A stretch of DNA of 64,000 nt, taken from positions 1,745,269 to 1,809,268 of the forward strand of contig OZ036006.1 in NCBI GenBank assembly GCA_964035015.1, in the 5' to 3' direction. Of the stretch, positions 22,086 to 32,004 are shown piece after piece (positions within the stretch are counted from its first letter, which is position 1; each line of letters begins with the position of its first letter). The notes below the pieces were generated by a model. It saw only the letters and a program-made list of their open reading frames with translations, was not told the origin of the DNA and searched no databases. Origin of the DNA: Corallium rubrum (taxonomy: Eukaryota > Cnidaria > Anthozoa > Scleralcyonacea > Coralliidae). A program made the translations under genes and the position numbers.

Positions 22086-22287
22086 ATATAGAGTTAGGAG
22101 CTGTTCTGGACAAGAAAATATAGGTTTTGTTAGTTTTCTCACTTTAACTACTTATACGACAGTATATCAGCAAAAACAACGGAAACTATAACAAGGGTTT
22201 TTTCAGTTTAAAACTTATCTTGAATACACTATTATCGCAATGCAAACTTTCAAAGAATTAAGTATTTGAGTTTGTTTGATATGTATA
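22086..22287. other. Non-coding linker
   Basis: AT-rich sequence with no supported feature. Confidence 0.3.
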
Positions 22288-22450
22288 GGTAATAGCATGG
22301 TTTCGAGTGCAATTTGGAAAAAACATGCACGAGTGAGTTTTTCAGATTATCAAAACTGCACGAGTCCGAAGGACGAGTGCTATTTGAGGTCTTTGAAAAA
22401 CTCACGAGTGCGTGTTTTCTTCAAATTGCACGAGAAATCATGCTATTACT
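22288..22450. repeat. Fold-back MITE, cgtgca family
   Basis: Same family as 12365-12534. Ends ggtaatagcatgg and catgctattac, centre cacgagtccgaaggacgag. Copy B at 52790-52955. Confidence 0.7.
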
Positions 22451-22705
22451 TATTAATAATATACATGAAAAAATTTATCATAAAGAGAATCTTTCTAATC
22501 AAAATGCTTTGTTCAAATAACATACGTGAAAAAAAATAATAAACGGGAAGATCTTTTTTTCTATTAAAAAATGATTTTTGTGCAAATTTAAAAAATTACA
22601 AAATTTGCAATATTTCATTTTTCTGCACTGCATTACACTAAAATTGCACTCTTCTCAGCCAATCAGAATTGAGAAATTTTTTCATATATATTATTAGCAA
22701 ATGAA
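22450..22705. repeat. MITE with aatatacatgaaaaaattt ends
   Basis: Left end taataatatacatgaaaaaa is answered by ttttttcatatatattatta on the right. The inner right side carries attgcactcttctcagccaa, shared with 2960-3160 and 11885-12005. Confidence 0.6.
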
Positions 22706-23300
22706 ACATCTTGACCTGACATATACATCATGAGTTACCGGAGAAAGTTACATATCGTTCCTATTATCAAACCAAATTAATTCGAAGGAAGTATGTAGGT
22801 GTATTTTTCTCACAACACCAAGCATCTATATATTTTCAAGTAATTATGTAATGATAATAGCAAAGATACTGCGATTTTCGGTTGAGCATGGACCCGGAAA
22901 ATTTTGAAAACTTTGAATATTGAAACGCATACGTCACCAGGGACAATTTAAAATGTTATCAAGGGCAAATTTAAAGTTTGGGTAACGCCTTAATTTCTAT
23001 TGGTCAAAGTGCTCAAACATTCAAATTTCCCATGGGCACCCTGTAAAAATTGTGAAACGATCAAACTTTTCAATAAAATTCCGGTCATTAAGCACAACTG
23101 AAAATCGCAGTACATAACTTTCTCCAATAACTCATTATGCACTTGCGACGTCAAGATATTTAATTAGCATATTAAACGAACTGAAATATCACAACAACAC
23201 AGCAAGGAAATAAGAAACTCTAAAAGAGGTTACTCTGTCGTTTAAGGAGTTCTTACAAATAAGACCGACTGAATTTTCGCCTCATAGACACTTGTGGATG
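22700..23300. repeat. Fold-back element, about 0.6 kb
   Basis: The left arm catcttgacctgacatataca, then gagttaccggagaaag, is answered by ctttctccaataactcatta and cttgcgacgtcaagatattt on the right (about 23130-23165). A half copy lies at 10700-10800. The outer right part resembles one end of FB2 (gagttct..caaataagac). Non-coding. Confidence 0.55.
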
Positions 23301-23329
23301 ATAGATGTATAGGTTATGAAATGAAAATG

Positions 23330-23570
23330 ATGTGCAATTGGGGGAGGCTTCATCGCTTGGGGACGATATCATAATTGTCATGCATGAGTGAGCGGAGCAA
23401 ATGAGGGATAATTATAATATCCTTCTGAAACTGATAAAACTAATATCACTTGTGCTTTTATCAAGACAGCGGGTGATAAAAACAATACGTCCCAAAGTCC
23501 TGGGATATATCGTTTTTATCATCCGCTGTTATCACCCTGATAAAGGAATAAGTATGTAATAAATATAGTT
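23330..23570. repeat. MITE, tatcac/gataaa family
   Basis: Contains gatgataaaaac-type arms around gtcccaaagtcctgggata, and cattcatgcatgac-like ends. A relative lies inverted at 39355-39590. Copy B at 53840-54065. Confidence 0.55.
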
Positions 23571-23599
23571 AACGATATGCAGGACTTGTTAAGTAATAT

Positions 23600-24590
23600 T
23601 TCATAAACGAGTGGGAGTGTTTTACCAGGGGTTACAAAGAGGAGAAGACAATGAAAATCACGAGGCCGTTAACCGAGTAATTTTCATTGTTCTTGAGTGT
23701 TTAGATAGATACGTTTAATAGAAGAACACCTTGCAGCTAAAAGCTGAATTGCGTGTACAGATATATCAAAATTTCATATCAAAATTTTTTAAAGCTAACT
23801 AAAATAAACTAAACTAAACTAAACTGCAGACTACCTTTAAAAGCTAAATAACATTTAAAAGGAATTTAAAAATCTGATGCACATGCAGGTAAAAATGATT
23901 GTTTAAATCTATTTGTTTTACACTTTGGGATAATAAAATCCCTTTGGTTCCTAAGTGAATAAATAGATGAATTAACGCTAGGAAGAATATCATATAATTT
24001 GTGATCTCGATTTTCCACTATAGCCTACTGTTAAAAGTTTTCTGGGTCAGATGATATCGACGGTGATGAAGGCTATCCAGGTTTGTAATTGATAATCTTT
24101 CAGAGTAGGATTTTCCAGGAAGAATAATTGATAATATACGCTTTTGAAATCGTTCAATGTTATCACTCAGATATTTTGGTAAAGAGAAATGGAATACTTC
24201 ACAACTATATTCTAGAATCGGACGAACGCACGTGCAATAAAAGCTAGTGATGGCGTTGATAGGAACATGCGCGCGTTTCAATTGAATTATGAAGTATATA
24301 TACGTTTGTTAGCTTTCTTAATAATATTTTGAATGTGTTCATTCCATCGGAGGTCACTGCTGACTGTGAGTCCTAAAATTCTTGCGTGATTTACAAGTTC
24401 TACTTGGCCAGACTCTAACATAATCGGGGGAAAGATGTTAGCATTTTTTTTAAACATTTTTTTTGTAAAACATGAGAAAATAATGAAAATCACGAGGCTG
24501 CAGGCTGAGTGGCTTTTGTTGTTTTCGAGTGTTTGTAACCCCCTGATAAAACACCATACACGAGTATATGAAATAGCTTCTCAATTCTCT
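23600..24590. repeat. Inverted-repeat MITE split by a LINE insertion
   Basis: Left half: gagtgttttaccaggggtta and aatgaaaatcacgaggcc near 23612-23665. Right half: aatgaaaatcacgaggctg and tgtttgtaaccccctgataa then aacac near 24480-24552. The halves are reverse complements apart from the LINE remnant between them. The same arrangement is in copy B (54110-55085), so the LINE insertion predates the duplication. Confidence 0.6.
23690..24470 (-). pseudogene. LINE ORF2 C-terminal remnant (CR1-like)
   Basis: Minus-strand motifs: NHARILGLTVSSDLRWNEHI, then, after a frameshift near 24285, LKRAHVPINAITSFYCTCVR, PILEYSCEVFHFSLPKYLSD, YSERLSITNLDSL, YDILPSVNSSIYSLRNQ and SFLPACASDF before the stop (about 23870). 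This is the RT thumb and C-terminus of a CR1-type non-LTR element. A short (tttag)n tail follows at about 23803-23826, typical of the 3' end of such LINEs. Endonuclease and RT core are absent. It is dead and is shared with copy B, where the tail has one fewer repeat unit. Confidence 0.8.
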
Positions 24591-24649
24591 GTTATAGTAA
24601 AATTCACGAGGGACTTGGTGATATTGGTCAGAATAGACAATGGTGTATA

Positions 24650-24745
24650 TTAGTATGTAATATCTCATGTTTATAATTAAGGAATGTAGCAATAAACGGT
24701 TCTTTGTTTGTGCCGTTTATTATCTGATTTCTTAATTATGAATTC
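24650..24745. repeat. Short fold-back MITE upstream of the GPCR
   Basis: Arms aattaaggaatgtagcaata / attatctgatttcttaatt around ttctttgtttgtg, with aaacgg and ccgttt at the loop edge. The same element precedes the second GPCR (26270-26345) and both copy B genes, so it belongs to the duplicated GPCR unit. Confidence 0.65.
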
Positions 24746-24964
24746 AATTTGCGCGACCTTCACCGGGTTTCAAAACTCATGCACATGACCAAATATTTTT
24801 CTCTGATAGGCTAATTAGTTCATGAATTATTAAGAAGTTTGAGAAGTTAACTTAATGAAGTGTATATGTAACTCTGTCTTAATTAACATTGATTCATGAT
24901 GTACATTATATTGAAAGTCATCAGCACATATATCAATGGTTGTTCATTAGGATCGCCATTATTC

Positions 24965-24972
24965 TATAAAAG
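24965..24972 (+). promoter_or_regulatory. TATA box of the 25.1 kb GPCR
   Basis: TATAAAAG, 134 bases before the start codon, within a block (gatcgccattattctataaa, then tcactgttcactatag) conserved before all members of this subfamily, including the intact 38 kb gene. Inferred from sequence only. Confidence 0.55.
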
Positions 24973-25105
24973 ATTCTGGAAGCATCACTGTTCACTATAG
25001 TAGTAAAGCAGAAGCTAGCCCGGATGAGTTAATCGAAAAGCGTTTAAAATAAACATTGGCGTTACGTAAAACGGTTTTCTCTAAAAGTTAAGAAAATATA
25101 GAGCT

Positions 25106-26098
25106 ATGGATTACATAAATACTTCGCACACACTCGAGAAGACGTACTTAAATTGGTATTGTTCCGATGAGATACGTGACAAAATCATCTCAACTTCGTC
25201 GTACCGTTGGAACGGATTCTTCGTGGCTTTGGTCACCTTTCTGGCAGCTTCGTTTTCGATCGGTTTCAACAGCCTGGTGCTGTACGTGTTTTTCAAAAAC
25301 AAGAACCTTCGCAATGTTTCTCACATCCTAGCTGTAATGCTATCGACTGGGGACATGCTCACCGCTTTTAATTCGGTGCTTTCGGTGGCTCTACTCGGCT
25401 ACAGCGCTTACAGTGTGGAGAACCTAAAAGGGGGCTTGTATTGTCGTCTCTTACAGACTTGGATAATCATATCATTAATTTCAGTCTCAGTCTCCGTGAC
25501 AACCATATTTGGAATTGCTCTCGACAGATACATCCCCGTCGTTTATCTAGCGTACTACAAGACCAAGCAGTCAAAAAAAGTTATCTTTACGGCAATGAGC
25601 GGAATTCTATTTCTTTTTGCTCTCAACATGGTGCTAGGAAAATCAGTTCATGAGGTTTTTATAGCAACTTATTTGTTAATTATGTTTTCATCTTACATCT
25701 TACATCTTTTGCCTTTTTGCATACATAAAGATCCACTACAGACTCAGAAAGTCCACGCGTATTGCAGGTGTTGAACATTTAGCAACCATTGCTCGCCAAA
25801 AAAAGATGTTTGTGACGTCTGTCTTGGTATTGGTGGTATTTCTATTCTGTTACTTTCCCGCCAGTGTTATGGGTGCAGTATTAAGAATGCGAAAGGTAGG
25901 AATGAAATTATCCAGAACTATATCCGGCCGTGGCTACGCTCATTTTTCTATATTTCATCTTCAGCTAATCCGTTCATCTATTGCCTGCGTAATTCTCGTC
26001 TTTCTCCATTGATCATGCTGCACGTGAAGAGATGTTTTACATCTCAGAGAAGAATTACACACCGTTATGACCCAGAAACCGTGCCTAATTCAAGCTAG
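25106..26098 (+). pseudogene. Class A GPCR pseudogene (subfamily A, copy A first gene)
   Basis: Starts MDYINTSHTL and reads through TM1 (FNSLVLYVFFKNKNLRN), TM2 (LSTGD), the TM3 cysteine, an intact DRY (followed by P instead of A) and TM5. A 7-base tandem duplication of ttacatc near 25693 then shifts the frame. A second lesion, a 1-base deletion near 25893 after CYFP-type TM6, shifts it again, so TM7 (NPFIY) lies in another frame. The second lesion is also in the copy B gene at 55608, the first is not; thus the deletion is older than the duplication and the 7-base repeat is younger. Its original stop is at 26096-26098, in the same PETVPNSS context as its relatives. Confidence 0.9.
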
Positions 26099-26528
26099 AC
26101 GATTACTCATAATTCACAAAATGTGTTTTTCATGGTTGTTCGAGAAGTACTACGCAAATTAAAATATATTTCTACTTCAAGCAAAACAATTGTTGATAAT
26201 GAACTGTATTTTTTTATATTGGTAATAGACAATGGTGTATATTAGTATCTAATGTCTCATGTTGAATTTATAATTAAGGAATGTAGTAATAAACGGTTCT
26301 TTGTTTGTGCCGTTTATTATCTGATTTCTTAATTATGAATTCAGTTTGCGCGAACTTCAACGGGTTTTAAAACCCATACACATGACTACATATTTTTCTC
26401 TGAGAAGTTAAATTAATGAAGTGTATATGTAACGCTGTCTTAATTAACATTGATTGATGATGATGTACATTATATTGAAAGTCATAAGCACATATATCAA
26501 TGGTTGTTCATTAGGATCGCCAGTATTC
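26099..26528. other. GPCR unit linker with one satellite monomer
   Basis: After the stop codon comes a single diverged satellite unit (26098-26210: ggttgttcgagaagtactac, caattgttgataatgaactg). It is followed by the upstream block of the next GPCR with its short MITE (26270-26345). Confidence 0.6.
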
Positions 26529-26536
26529 TATAAAAG
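26529..26536 (+). promoter_or_regulatory. TATA box of the 26.7 kb GPCR pseudogene
   Basis: TATAAAAG in the same conserved upstream block as 24965-24972. Confidence 0.5.
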
Positions 26537-26670
26537 ATTCGGCAAGCATCACTGTTCAATATAGTATAGTAAAGCTAGCCCGGATGAGTTAATCGAAAAG
26601 CGTTTATTATAAAATAAACAGTCGCGTTACGTAAAACATTTTCTCTAAAAGTTAAGAAAATACAAAATAC

Positions 26671-27648
26671 ATAAAGTACATAAATAGTTCGCACACACTC
26701 GACAAGACGTACTGAAACTGGTATTGTTCCGATGAGATACGTGACAAAATCATCTCAACTTCGACGTACCGTTGGAACGGATTCTTCGTGGCTTTGGTCA
26801 ACTTTTTGGCAGCTTCGTTTTCAATCGGTTTCAACAGCCTGGTGCTGTATGTGTTTTTCAAAAACAAGAACCTTCGCAATATTTCTCACATCCTAGCCAT
26901 AATGCTATCGACTGGGGACAAGCTCACCGCTTTTTCTTCGCTGGTTTCGGTGGCTATACACGGCTACAGCGCTTACAGTGTGGAGAACCTAAAAGGGGGC
27001 TTGTATTATCGCCTCTTACAGACTTGGATAATCATGTCATTAACTTCGGTCGCAGTCTCCGTCACAACCATATTTGGAATTGCTCTCGACAGATACATCG
27101 CCGTCGTTTATCTAGCGTACTACAAGACCAAGCAGTCGAAAAAAGTTATCTTTACGGCAATGAGCGGAATTCTATTGCTCTCAACATGGCGCTACGGGGA
27201 AAATCAGTTCATGAGGTTTTTATAGCAACTTATTTGTTAGTTAAGTTTTCATCTTATATCTTTTGCCTTTTTGCGTACATAAAGATCCACTACAGATTCA
27301 GAATGTCCACGCGTGTCGCAAGTGTTGAACATTTAGCAACCATTGCTCGCCAAAAAAAGATGTTTGTGACGTCTGTCATGGTATTGGTGGTATTTCTGTT
27401 CTGTTATTTTCCCGCCAGTGTTGTGGGTGCAGTAATAACAATGCGAAAAGATAGGAATAATATTATCCAGAACTATATCCAGCCGTGGCTACGCTCGTTT
27501 TTCTATGTTTCATCTTCGGCTAAATCCGCTCATCTATTGCCTGCGTAATTCTCGTCTTTCTCCATTGATCATGCTGCACGTGAGGAGATGTTTTAGATGT
27601 CAGAGAAGAATTGCACACCGTGATGACCCAGAAACTGTTCCTATTTAA
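26671..27648 (+). pseudogene. Class A GPCR pseudogene (subfamily A, copy A second gene)
   Basis: The start codon is ATA instead of ATG (26671-26673) and codon 15 is TGA (26713-26715). The body is recognisable: STYRWNGFF, TM1 FNSLVLYVFF, LSTGDK, IALDRYIAVVYL, then a net frame change near 27180-27200 (7 bases lost, 3 gained), FCYFPASVVG in TM6, and a 1-base insertion just before NPFIY (aaatcc for aatcc near 27520). The final codons are cut by insertion of a short repeat at 27646, which supplies a TAA. At least five lesions, most shared with 57166-58145. An internal ATG at 26788 would give only a 145-residue fragment. Confidence 0.9.
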
Positions 27649-27726
27649 CAAATAGATTCCATTTTGCCGTTGTCTGTTCAGTTATAGATGCACAGATGAC
27701 GTCACAACGTGGTAAGAACAAAAAAG
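27648..27726 (+). mobile_element. Short repeat inserted in the GPCR tail (left part)
   Basis: Begins aacaaatagattccattttg and runs to the Harbinger insertion point; it resumes at 31819 and ends about 32004, where the GPCR tail sequence caagctagacgattactc continues. Uninterrupted in copy B (58145-58408). The left end is one I recall as a very common repeat in stony coral genomes (memory, not checked). Confidence 0.6.
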
Positions 27727-27768
27727 TAGACAGATTTAGCAAACAGGACGTGGACGTCAAGAGGACGT
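27727..27768 (+). repeat. Harbinger left terminal inverted repeat
   Basis: 42 bases, exact reverse complement of 31777-31818. Contains the repeated ggacgt motif that also recurs inside at about 27840-27875. Confidence 0.95.
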
Positions 27769-28456
27769 GAGATGGCGTGAGCTGGCGTGGATTTTAGTCA
27801 ATTTCACTTCCGGCGCTAAAGACGACGTCGTCTCAGCGATTTTTAGGACGTGAATTGTGAGATTTCACGTCCTGTCTACGACGCGAGTTGTTTTGGTTTG
27901 TTTTCCTATGTAAAAGGTAAGTACAAATAAAACATTTATTAGAAGTAGTAGTTCTGTATAACTTTGTTTTATTTATGATACTTAGTACGTATGTGTAAAC
28001 TCGTATTAAATAGTTCCTCTGGCTCTGTGTCATGAATGATTCATAACAAAACACAAATTATCCGCCAAAGACTATTGTATCCATTCTTTGTTTTATTTCT
28101 TAAATTAAATTAAATTGTTTTCTTATGCTCAATTTTAATAGGCTTACACTTTTAATGCAGTGTTTTTCCTTCGTCTAGTTTACAAATATTTGCCATCTTC
28201 GTATATATTTTTCATAAACACTGTTTATTTTGTTTAAATAAACATATAATTCCCCACCCACAATAAATTAAATTTTGTTCATTTATTTGTTCTTTATATA
28301 GCTTTATATACTATCGCTAAATGGAAGTGAACGAAGACAACTTAAAGAAAAAGTATTATATACATTATATTATTAAAATAAATAATGATAGCAATGATAT
28401 ACCTGTTCAATACAGTATTAAATCTTATGTTTAATATGTTTTAATTTAGATCAGTT

Positions 28457-29247
28457 ATGGTGTGGTCTGATGAGAAGGACCTTACTTTACTAAAAGAAGT
28501 GACTGTAGAGGGTGTTTTAAATCACAAGCAAAAATCAAGGGAACGAGGGGCAAGATGGCAAAAAGTGGCAGATAATTTAAACACTCAAGGTTTTGAGATA
28601 ACTGCTCGTTCTGCCAGGGATCACTTTGGTACATTGTCAAAAAAATACAAGGCAAAGATGGCCCAAGAAAAGAGAGCAACAGGTGAAGGTGGCCAAGAAT
28701 TGACAGAGAGAGAAAGCTTACTGGAGGAATTAATAGAAATTGGTGAAGAGACTGACCTGATGATGGAAAACGAAGATATATTGAAGAAACAGAAGAATGA
28801 AAAAGAAAAGGCACAAGCAAAAGACATGAGACAGAGGGCAATGGAGAGGTTTAGTGAGACAAAAAAGAGAACAACTGGAAGTGATGAGAGTCAAGAACAA
28901 GTAAAAAAGAGAAGGAGATCAGGAGATATGTTTACATGGTTGAATGAAAAGATTGAATTAGACAAAGAAGCAAAGGAACAGGAAAGAAAGGAAAAAAGGA
29001 AGAGAGAGAAGCCCAGAATACCCAGAAAATGGAATTTATGGAGCTGGTTCGTACAACCCAACAGCAATGCTCTACACAAATGAAGCTGTCGGAGCAGTAT
29101 TTACAGCACCAGATGCAGCAGCAACAACAGCAACAACAACAGCAGCAGCAACAATTTGCCATGTTGCAGCAGCAAATGATGACATTTATGCAACAACAAC
29201 AGCAGCAAACACAATTGCTTGCCAATATAATTAAAGAAAAAGATTAA
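28457..29247 (+). pseudogene. Harbinger Myb/SANT-like DNA-binding protein, one frameshift
   Basis: The first 70 residues have the trihelix Myb/SANT-like pattern used by the accessory protein of Harbinger elements: W3, LLKEV, a second tryptophan in GARWQKVADNLN, then SARDHFGTLSKKYK. A long acidic/basic coiled-coil-like region with a KKRRR stretch (possible nuclear signal) follows. The frame is lost near 29000 in an A-rich run, and the C-terminus, KMEFMELVRTTQQQ and a glutamine-rich tail (29110-29220) ending at 29247, is in the +2 frame. In active elements this protein carries the nuclease to the nucleus and to subterminal DNA. A one-base slip would restore it, so it could be recent decay, a sequencing error or a missed intron. 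Confidence 0.75.
29110..29220 (+). repeat. CAG/CAA repeat (polyglutamine)
   Basis: Imperfect run of cag and caa codons, interrupted once, encoding the glutamine-rich tail of the Harbinger Myb-like protein. Confidence 0.85.
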
Positions 29248-29904
29248 ATGTTTTGTTACATCAGGTGGCACTGTATAAATTTTTGATATAGATATATAAA
29301 CACAGACATACTGACAACCACTATATATGAAGTCAATGTAATGAGAGAAAAAAAATCATGATTATATTATAAGTAATATTGGGCATTTCACTCGATTACA
29401 TAGCATGTTCTATTATATTAGGCAGCTTCAATACTGGGTGGATTTGGTAAAGTGAATGCAAAAAATAATTTCATTTAAATTATGTAATTATAGTGGTTGT
29501 CTACATAAAAACAATTATACTATTTGCCACTAGGCTGGATATGAAGTCTTATTATACAACTGCATTAAAAACTGTCCAAATAACGCTAAAAATGAGTGCA
29601 AATATACAGCGATATTTGGAGCCAAACAAATTTATCACACAGGAGACTACTTCATGTATGCTTATTATTTTGTCTTGGTACAACTAGTCACACTACTTCT
29701 CTGGCCTTTTTATAGTTTTCTTTTTCCATAAAAATTTGTAGATCAGAGCAGTTGTATAATAAATCTCTTATAAGATGTTTTGGAGTGTAGCATCGCTGTA
29801 CATTTTTACTTGTTATTTGTATTTTGACTCACCCTGTGGGCTCATCAAAATAAAGCACAACTCATAAAAATATACAGCGATACTACACACCAAAACATCC
29901 AATA

Positions 29905-29938
<34 letters not shown>

Positions 29939-30256
29939 CTTAAGCTCATGGTATAATTGTTGATTATGTATGTAAATTATATATCTATATTCATATTATA
30001 ATACAAATTATTATTATAACATGTTAATTTGCTTATAAATTTTAATTATTATAAAAAATGTTAATTGAATATAAATTGTTAATTAAATATAAATTGTTAC
30101 TTACTATAAGAAATGTTAATTGAATGTTAATTATCATCTTAATAAATTATTACATTTTTGTCTTCTAATGTTCAAAACAATATGTTCAACATTGCAATTA
30201 AATTAACAGTTTTGTAATAATTAAGAATACAAAATAAGAAAGAAGTGCATAATTAA
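29248..30256. other. Harbinger internal spacer with an embedded hairpin and (AT)n
   Basis: Non-coding AT-rich space between the two convergent genes. It contains a 147-base hairpin (29762-29908), an AT run (29907-29936) and, at about 30045-30130, repeats of gttaattgaatataaattg. Another copy of the hairpin end (atatacagcgatatttggag) is at about 29606. Confidence 0.6.
29762..29908. repeat. Hairpin MITE nested in the Harbinger element
   Basis: Arms of about 35 bases: cttataagatgttttggagt followed by gtagcatcgctgta, answered by tacagcgatactacacacca and aaacatccaataag. Length and arms suit a small non-autonomous DNA element. Confidence 0.65.
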
Positions 30257-31369
30257 TTACCAGAAATATTGCTGTAGTGAAGGTGGTTCAAGCTGAAATG
30301 CTTGTGAAACAATGTTTCCATAAAGGCAGGTGTGGGCATTCTCAAGTAATGCAGAAACAAAATACATCTTACCAACAGGACTCAAGTTCACTTTCATTTG
30401 CCTTTTAAAATCAACAAAACTAAAATACTTTGTGATGTTTCCAAACATCCATTCCACTGAAACTCGTACTTCACTCATAGCTTTGTTGTAAGCTTGCATT
30501 TCGGGGGTACGTTGTCTTTCTTTAAAGGGTCCTTGAAGGTGGACTCCCAAAGGGTATGCTGGGTCACCATATAAACAAAGTGGCTGGTTGTTGTAAAAAG
30601 CAACACGTCTCAGGTTAGGCAGCACACCAGACTCGTACAGCATAGTGCTGTCATGTCGCTTGCCTTCAAATGGACCAGCAAGATTCACAATAAGACCATT
30701 TGGTACAACAATGCTTTGAAACTTTATGGAATGGACTCGCTTATGACCATTATACATCACTCTTTGGTTGTATTTTGGTTTAGGAATTGGACGTACTGTA
30801 CCATCCACAAATCCAAAGCAATTCTGAAGAGGGGCACCACGGTTGTGAATGGCAAGGGCATAGCTGTGGAGTTGTTCTGGCAAAAGAAATGGTTGGTCCC
30901 AGCTTTCAAGGCGATGGTGGTGAATATCATAGATATTATCCAGTACTGTATTGTAGATAAGGCACATTTCGGTTGGGTTCCTTCCAAATCGAGTTGCCAT
31001 GTCAGTGTATCTACAAGGGTATGCCAGTCTTTTCAAGAGAATACACAACCCTTCCATTCCACTACAGGTTGTTCGTTGTTGGCAGACAATTTTTTCAGGA
31101 ATTTGCAAACACTGCATCAATAATGGGAGATCATGTTTGCCAAACCGTAGCTCTGTCCGACACTCCTCGTCATCCCAAGTCTCCAAATTAAAAGCATTGA
31201 ATTTCCAGTAAGGAAAAACGGGTTTTGAACGGTTGTACTCATACAGCAACACAAACTCAGCATCACTGATATAGTTTTCAGCATAGGCAAGGGTTAAAGC
31301 ATCACGAACAGATTGCAAACCACACCGCGCCATAAATTTCAACCACAGGTAAACAAAAAAAAGCATCAC
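30257..31369 (-). CDS. Harbinger transposase nuclease (DDE_Tnp_4, HARBI1-like)
   Basis: Intact 370-residue frame with the family architecture. An N-terminal helical region is followed by RLAYPCRYTDMATRFGRNPT (a helix-turn-helix-like segment) and the catalytic core. The likely triad is D189 in FGFVDGT, D269 in YGDPAYPL and E306 in VSVEWMFG, with HKRVHSIKFQ and KRHDSTM between the first two acids as in HARBI1 relatives. It should cut the element at its inverted repeats and rejoin it at short AT-rich targets, working with the Myb-like partner encoded at 28457-29247. The first ATG gives a hydrophobic leader; M13 is an alternative start. No lesion is visible, which together with the perfect inverted repeats points to recent activity. 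Length is slightly above the roughly 350 residues typical for HARBI1. Confidence 0.92.
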   Translation of the reverse strand: MMLFFVYLWLKFMARCGLQSVRDALTLAYAENYISDAEFVLLYEYNRSKPVFPYWKFNAFNLETWDDEECRTELRFGKHDLPLLMQCLQIPEKIVCQQRTTCSGMEGLCILLKRLAYPCRYTDMATRFGRNPTEMCLIYNTVLDNIYDIHHHRLESWDQPFLLPEQLHSYALAIHNRGAPLQNCFGFVDGTVRPIPKPKYNQRVMYNGHKRVHSIKFQSIVVPNGLIVNLAGPFEGKRHDSTMLYESGVLPNLRRVAFYNNQPLCLYGDPAYPLGVHLQGPFKERQRTPEMQAYNKAMSEVRVSVEWMFGNITKYFSFVDFKRQMKVNLSPVGKMYFVSALLENAHTCLYGNIVSQAFQLEPPSLQQYFW

Positions 31370-31776
31370 GACAACATGACGACAGCAGAAAATAGAAATC
31401 GTGGATTTATTTAAATAAAAACATAAGTAATAATCACACTAAGCTAATGGACAAAAGAGAAGTTCTGTCGATAATGTGGTAAATGATATTTCGAGAACAT
31501 CTGAATTAATACAGACACACTCAAAATAGTAGCGACCTGACAATTATCTCTCCTACTGATATCTGCGTTAGAAAATTTGTCTTACATGTAATACTGGGCA
31601 AATCAATGGCAGAAAAACATCTACAAAGCTTCTTTCTACATAGTCCATGGATTATTAGATAAAGAGTGTTCTAGAACAAAAAACAACGTTGTCTAGCAGC
31701 GTCCCAGATATTTTGCTAAATCTGATTTTATTCACAACACGACGGCGTCCTCGACCCAGTCTTCACCGGTCAAGTG

Positions 31777-31818
31777 ACGTCCTCTTGACGTCCACGTCCT
31801 GTTTGCTAAATCTGTCTA
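31777..31818 (-). repeat. Harbinger right terminal inverted repeat
   Basis: 42 bases, exact reverse complement of 27727-27768. Confidence 0.95.
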
Positions 31819-32004
31819 GTGGCCCACGAGACGCAGTCGAGAACAATATAAAAATTACACACTACTTCTTGCCGGATTTTGGGGCATGAAGAAAGAAAAA
31901 AGCAAGTCAGCCGACATGATCTGACGTGATCCATGTGTCTGTCCTCTAACAGACCATGGGCAACAACCAATGAAAACACGCATAGCAACCAGGGTATTGT
32001 ATAA
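31819..32004 (+). mobile_element. Short repeat inserted in the GPCR tail (right part)
   Basis: Continuation of 27648-27726 after the Harbinger element: tggcccacgagacgcagtcg to caaccagggtattgtataaa. The GPCR-tail sequence resumes at about 32005. Confidence 0.6.

Larger units (their letters stand above)
20339..27726 (+). repeat. Large direct duplication, copy A part 1
   Basis: Matches 50828-58223 base for base with scattered differences and a few short insertions or deletions (for example about 25 extra bases near 20690 here and about 35 extra bases near 52665 in copy B). It contains part of gag, a GPCR 3' fragment, satellite, several MITEs, a LINE tail and two GPCR pseudogenes. Copy A continues at 31819 after a Harbinger insertion. 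Confidence 0.9.
27727..31818. mobile_element. PIF/Harbinger-type DNA transposon, about 4.1 kb
   Basis: Bounded by a perfect 42-base terminal inverted repeat (27727-27768 and 31777-31818) starting tagacagatttagcaaacag and continuing with ggacgtgg motifs that recur subterminally. It encodes a Myb/SANT-like protein on the plus strand and a DDE nuclease on the minus strand, the usual Harbinger pair. Copy B of the surrounding duplication has an uninterrupted site at 58223/58224. TAG follows the left flank and precedes the right flank, but copy B lacks an extra TAG, so the target duplication is unclear (Harbinger normally duplicates TWA). Confidence 0.95.

Noticed and set aside
26772-27548. 258-codon plus-strand open frame (also 57269-58045)
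   Set aside because: Its first half is an out-of-frame reading of the GPCR pseudogene; it only joins true GPCR sequence after the mid-gene frame lesion, so it is not a separate protein.
28932-29225. Cysteine-rich 97-codon open frame on the minus strand
   Set aside because: Antisense of the glutamine repeat in the Harbinger Myb-like gene.
30653-31123. 156-codon plus-strand open frame
   Set aside because: Shadow of the Harbinger nuclease on the opposite strand.
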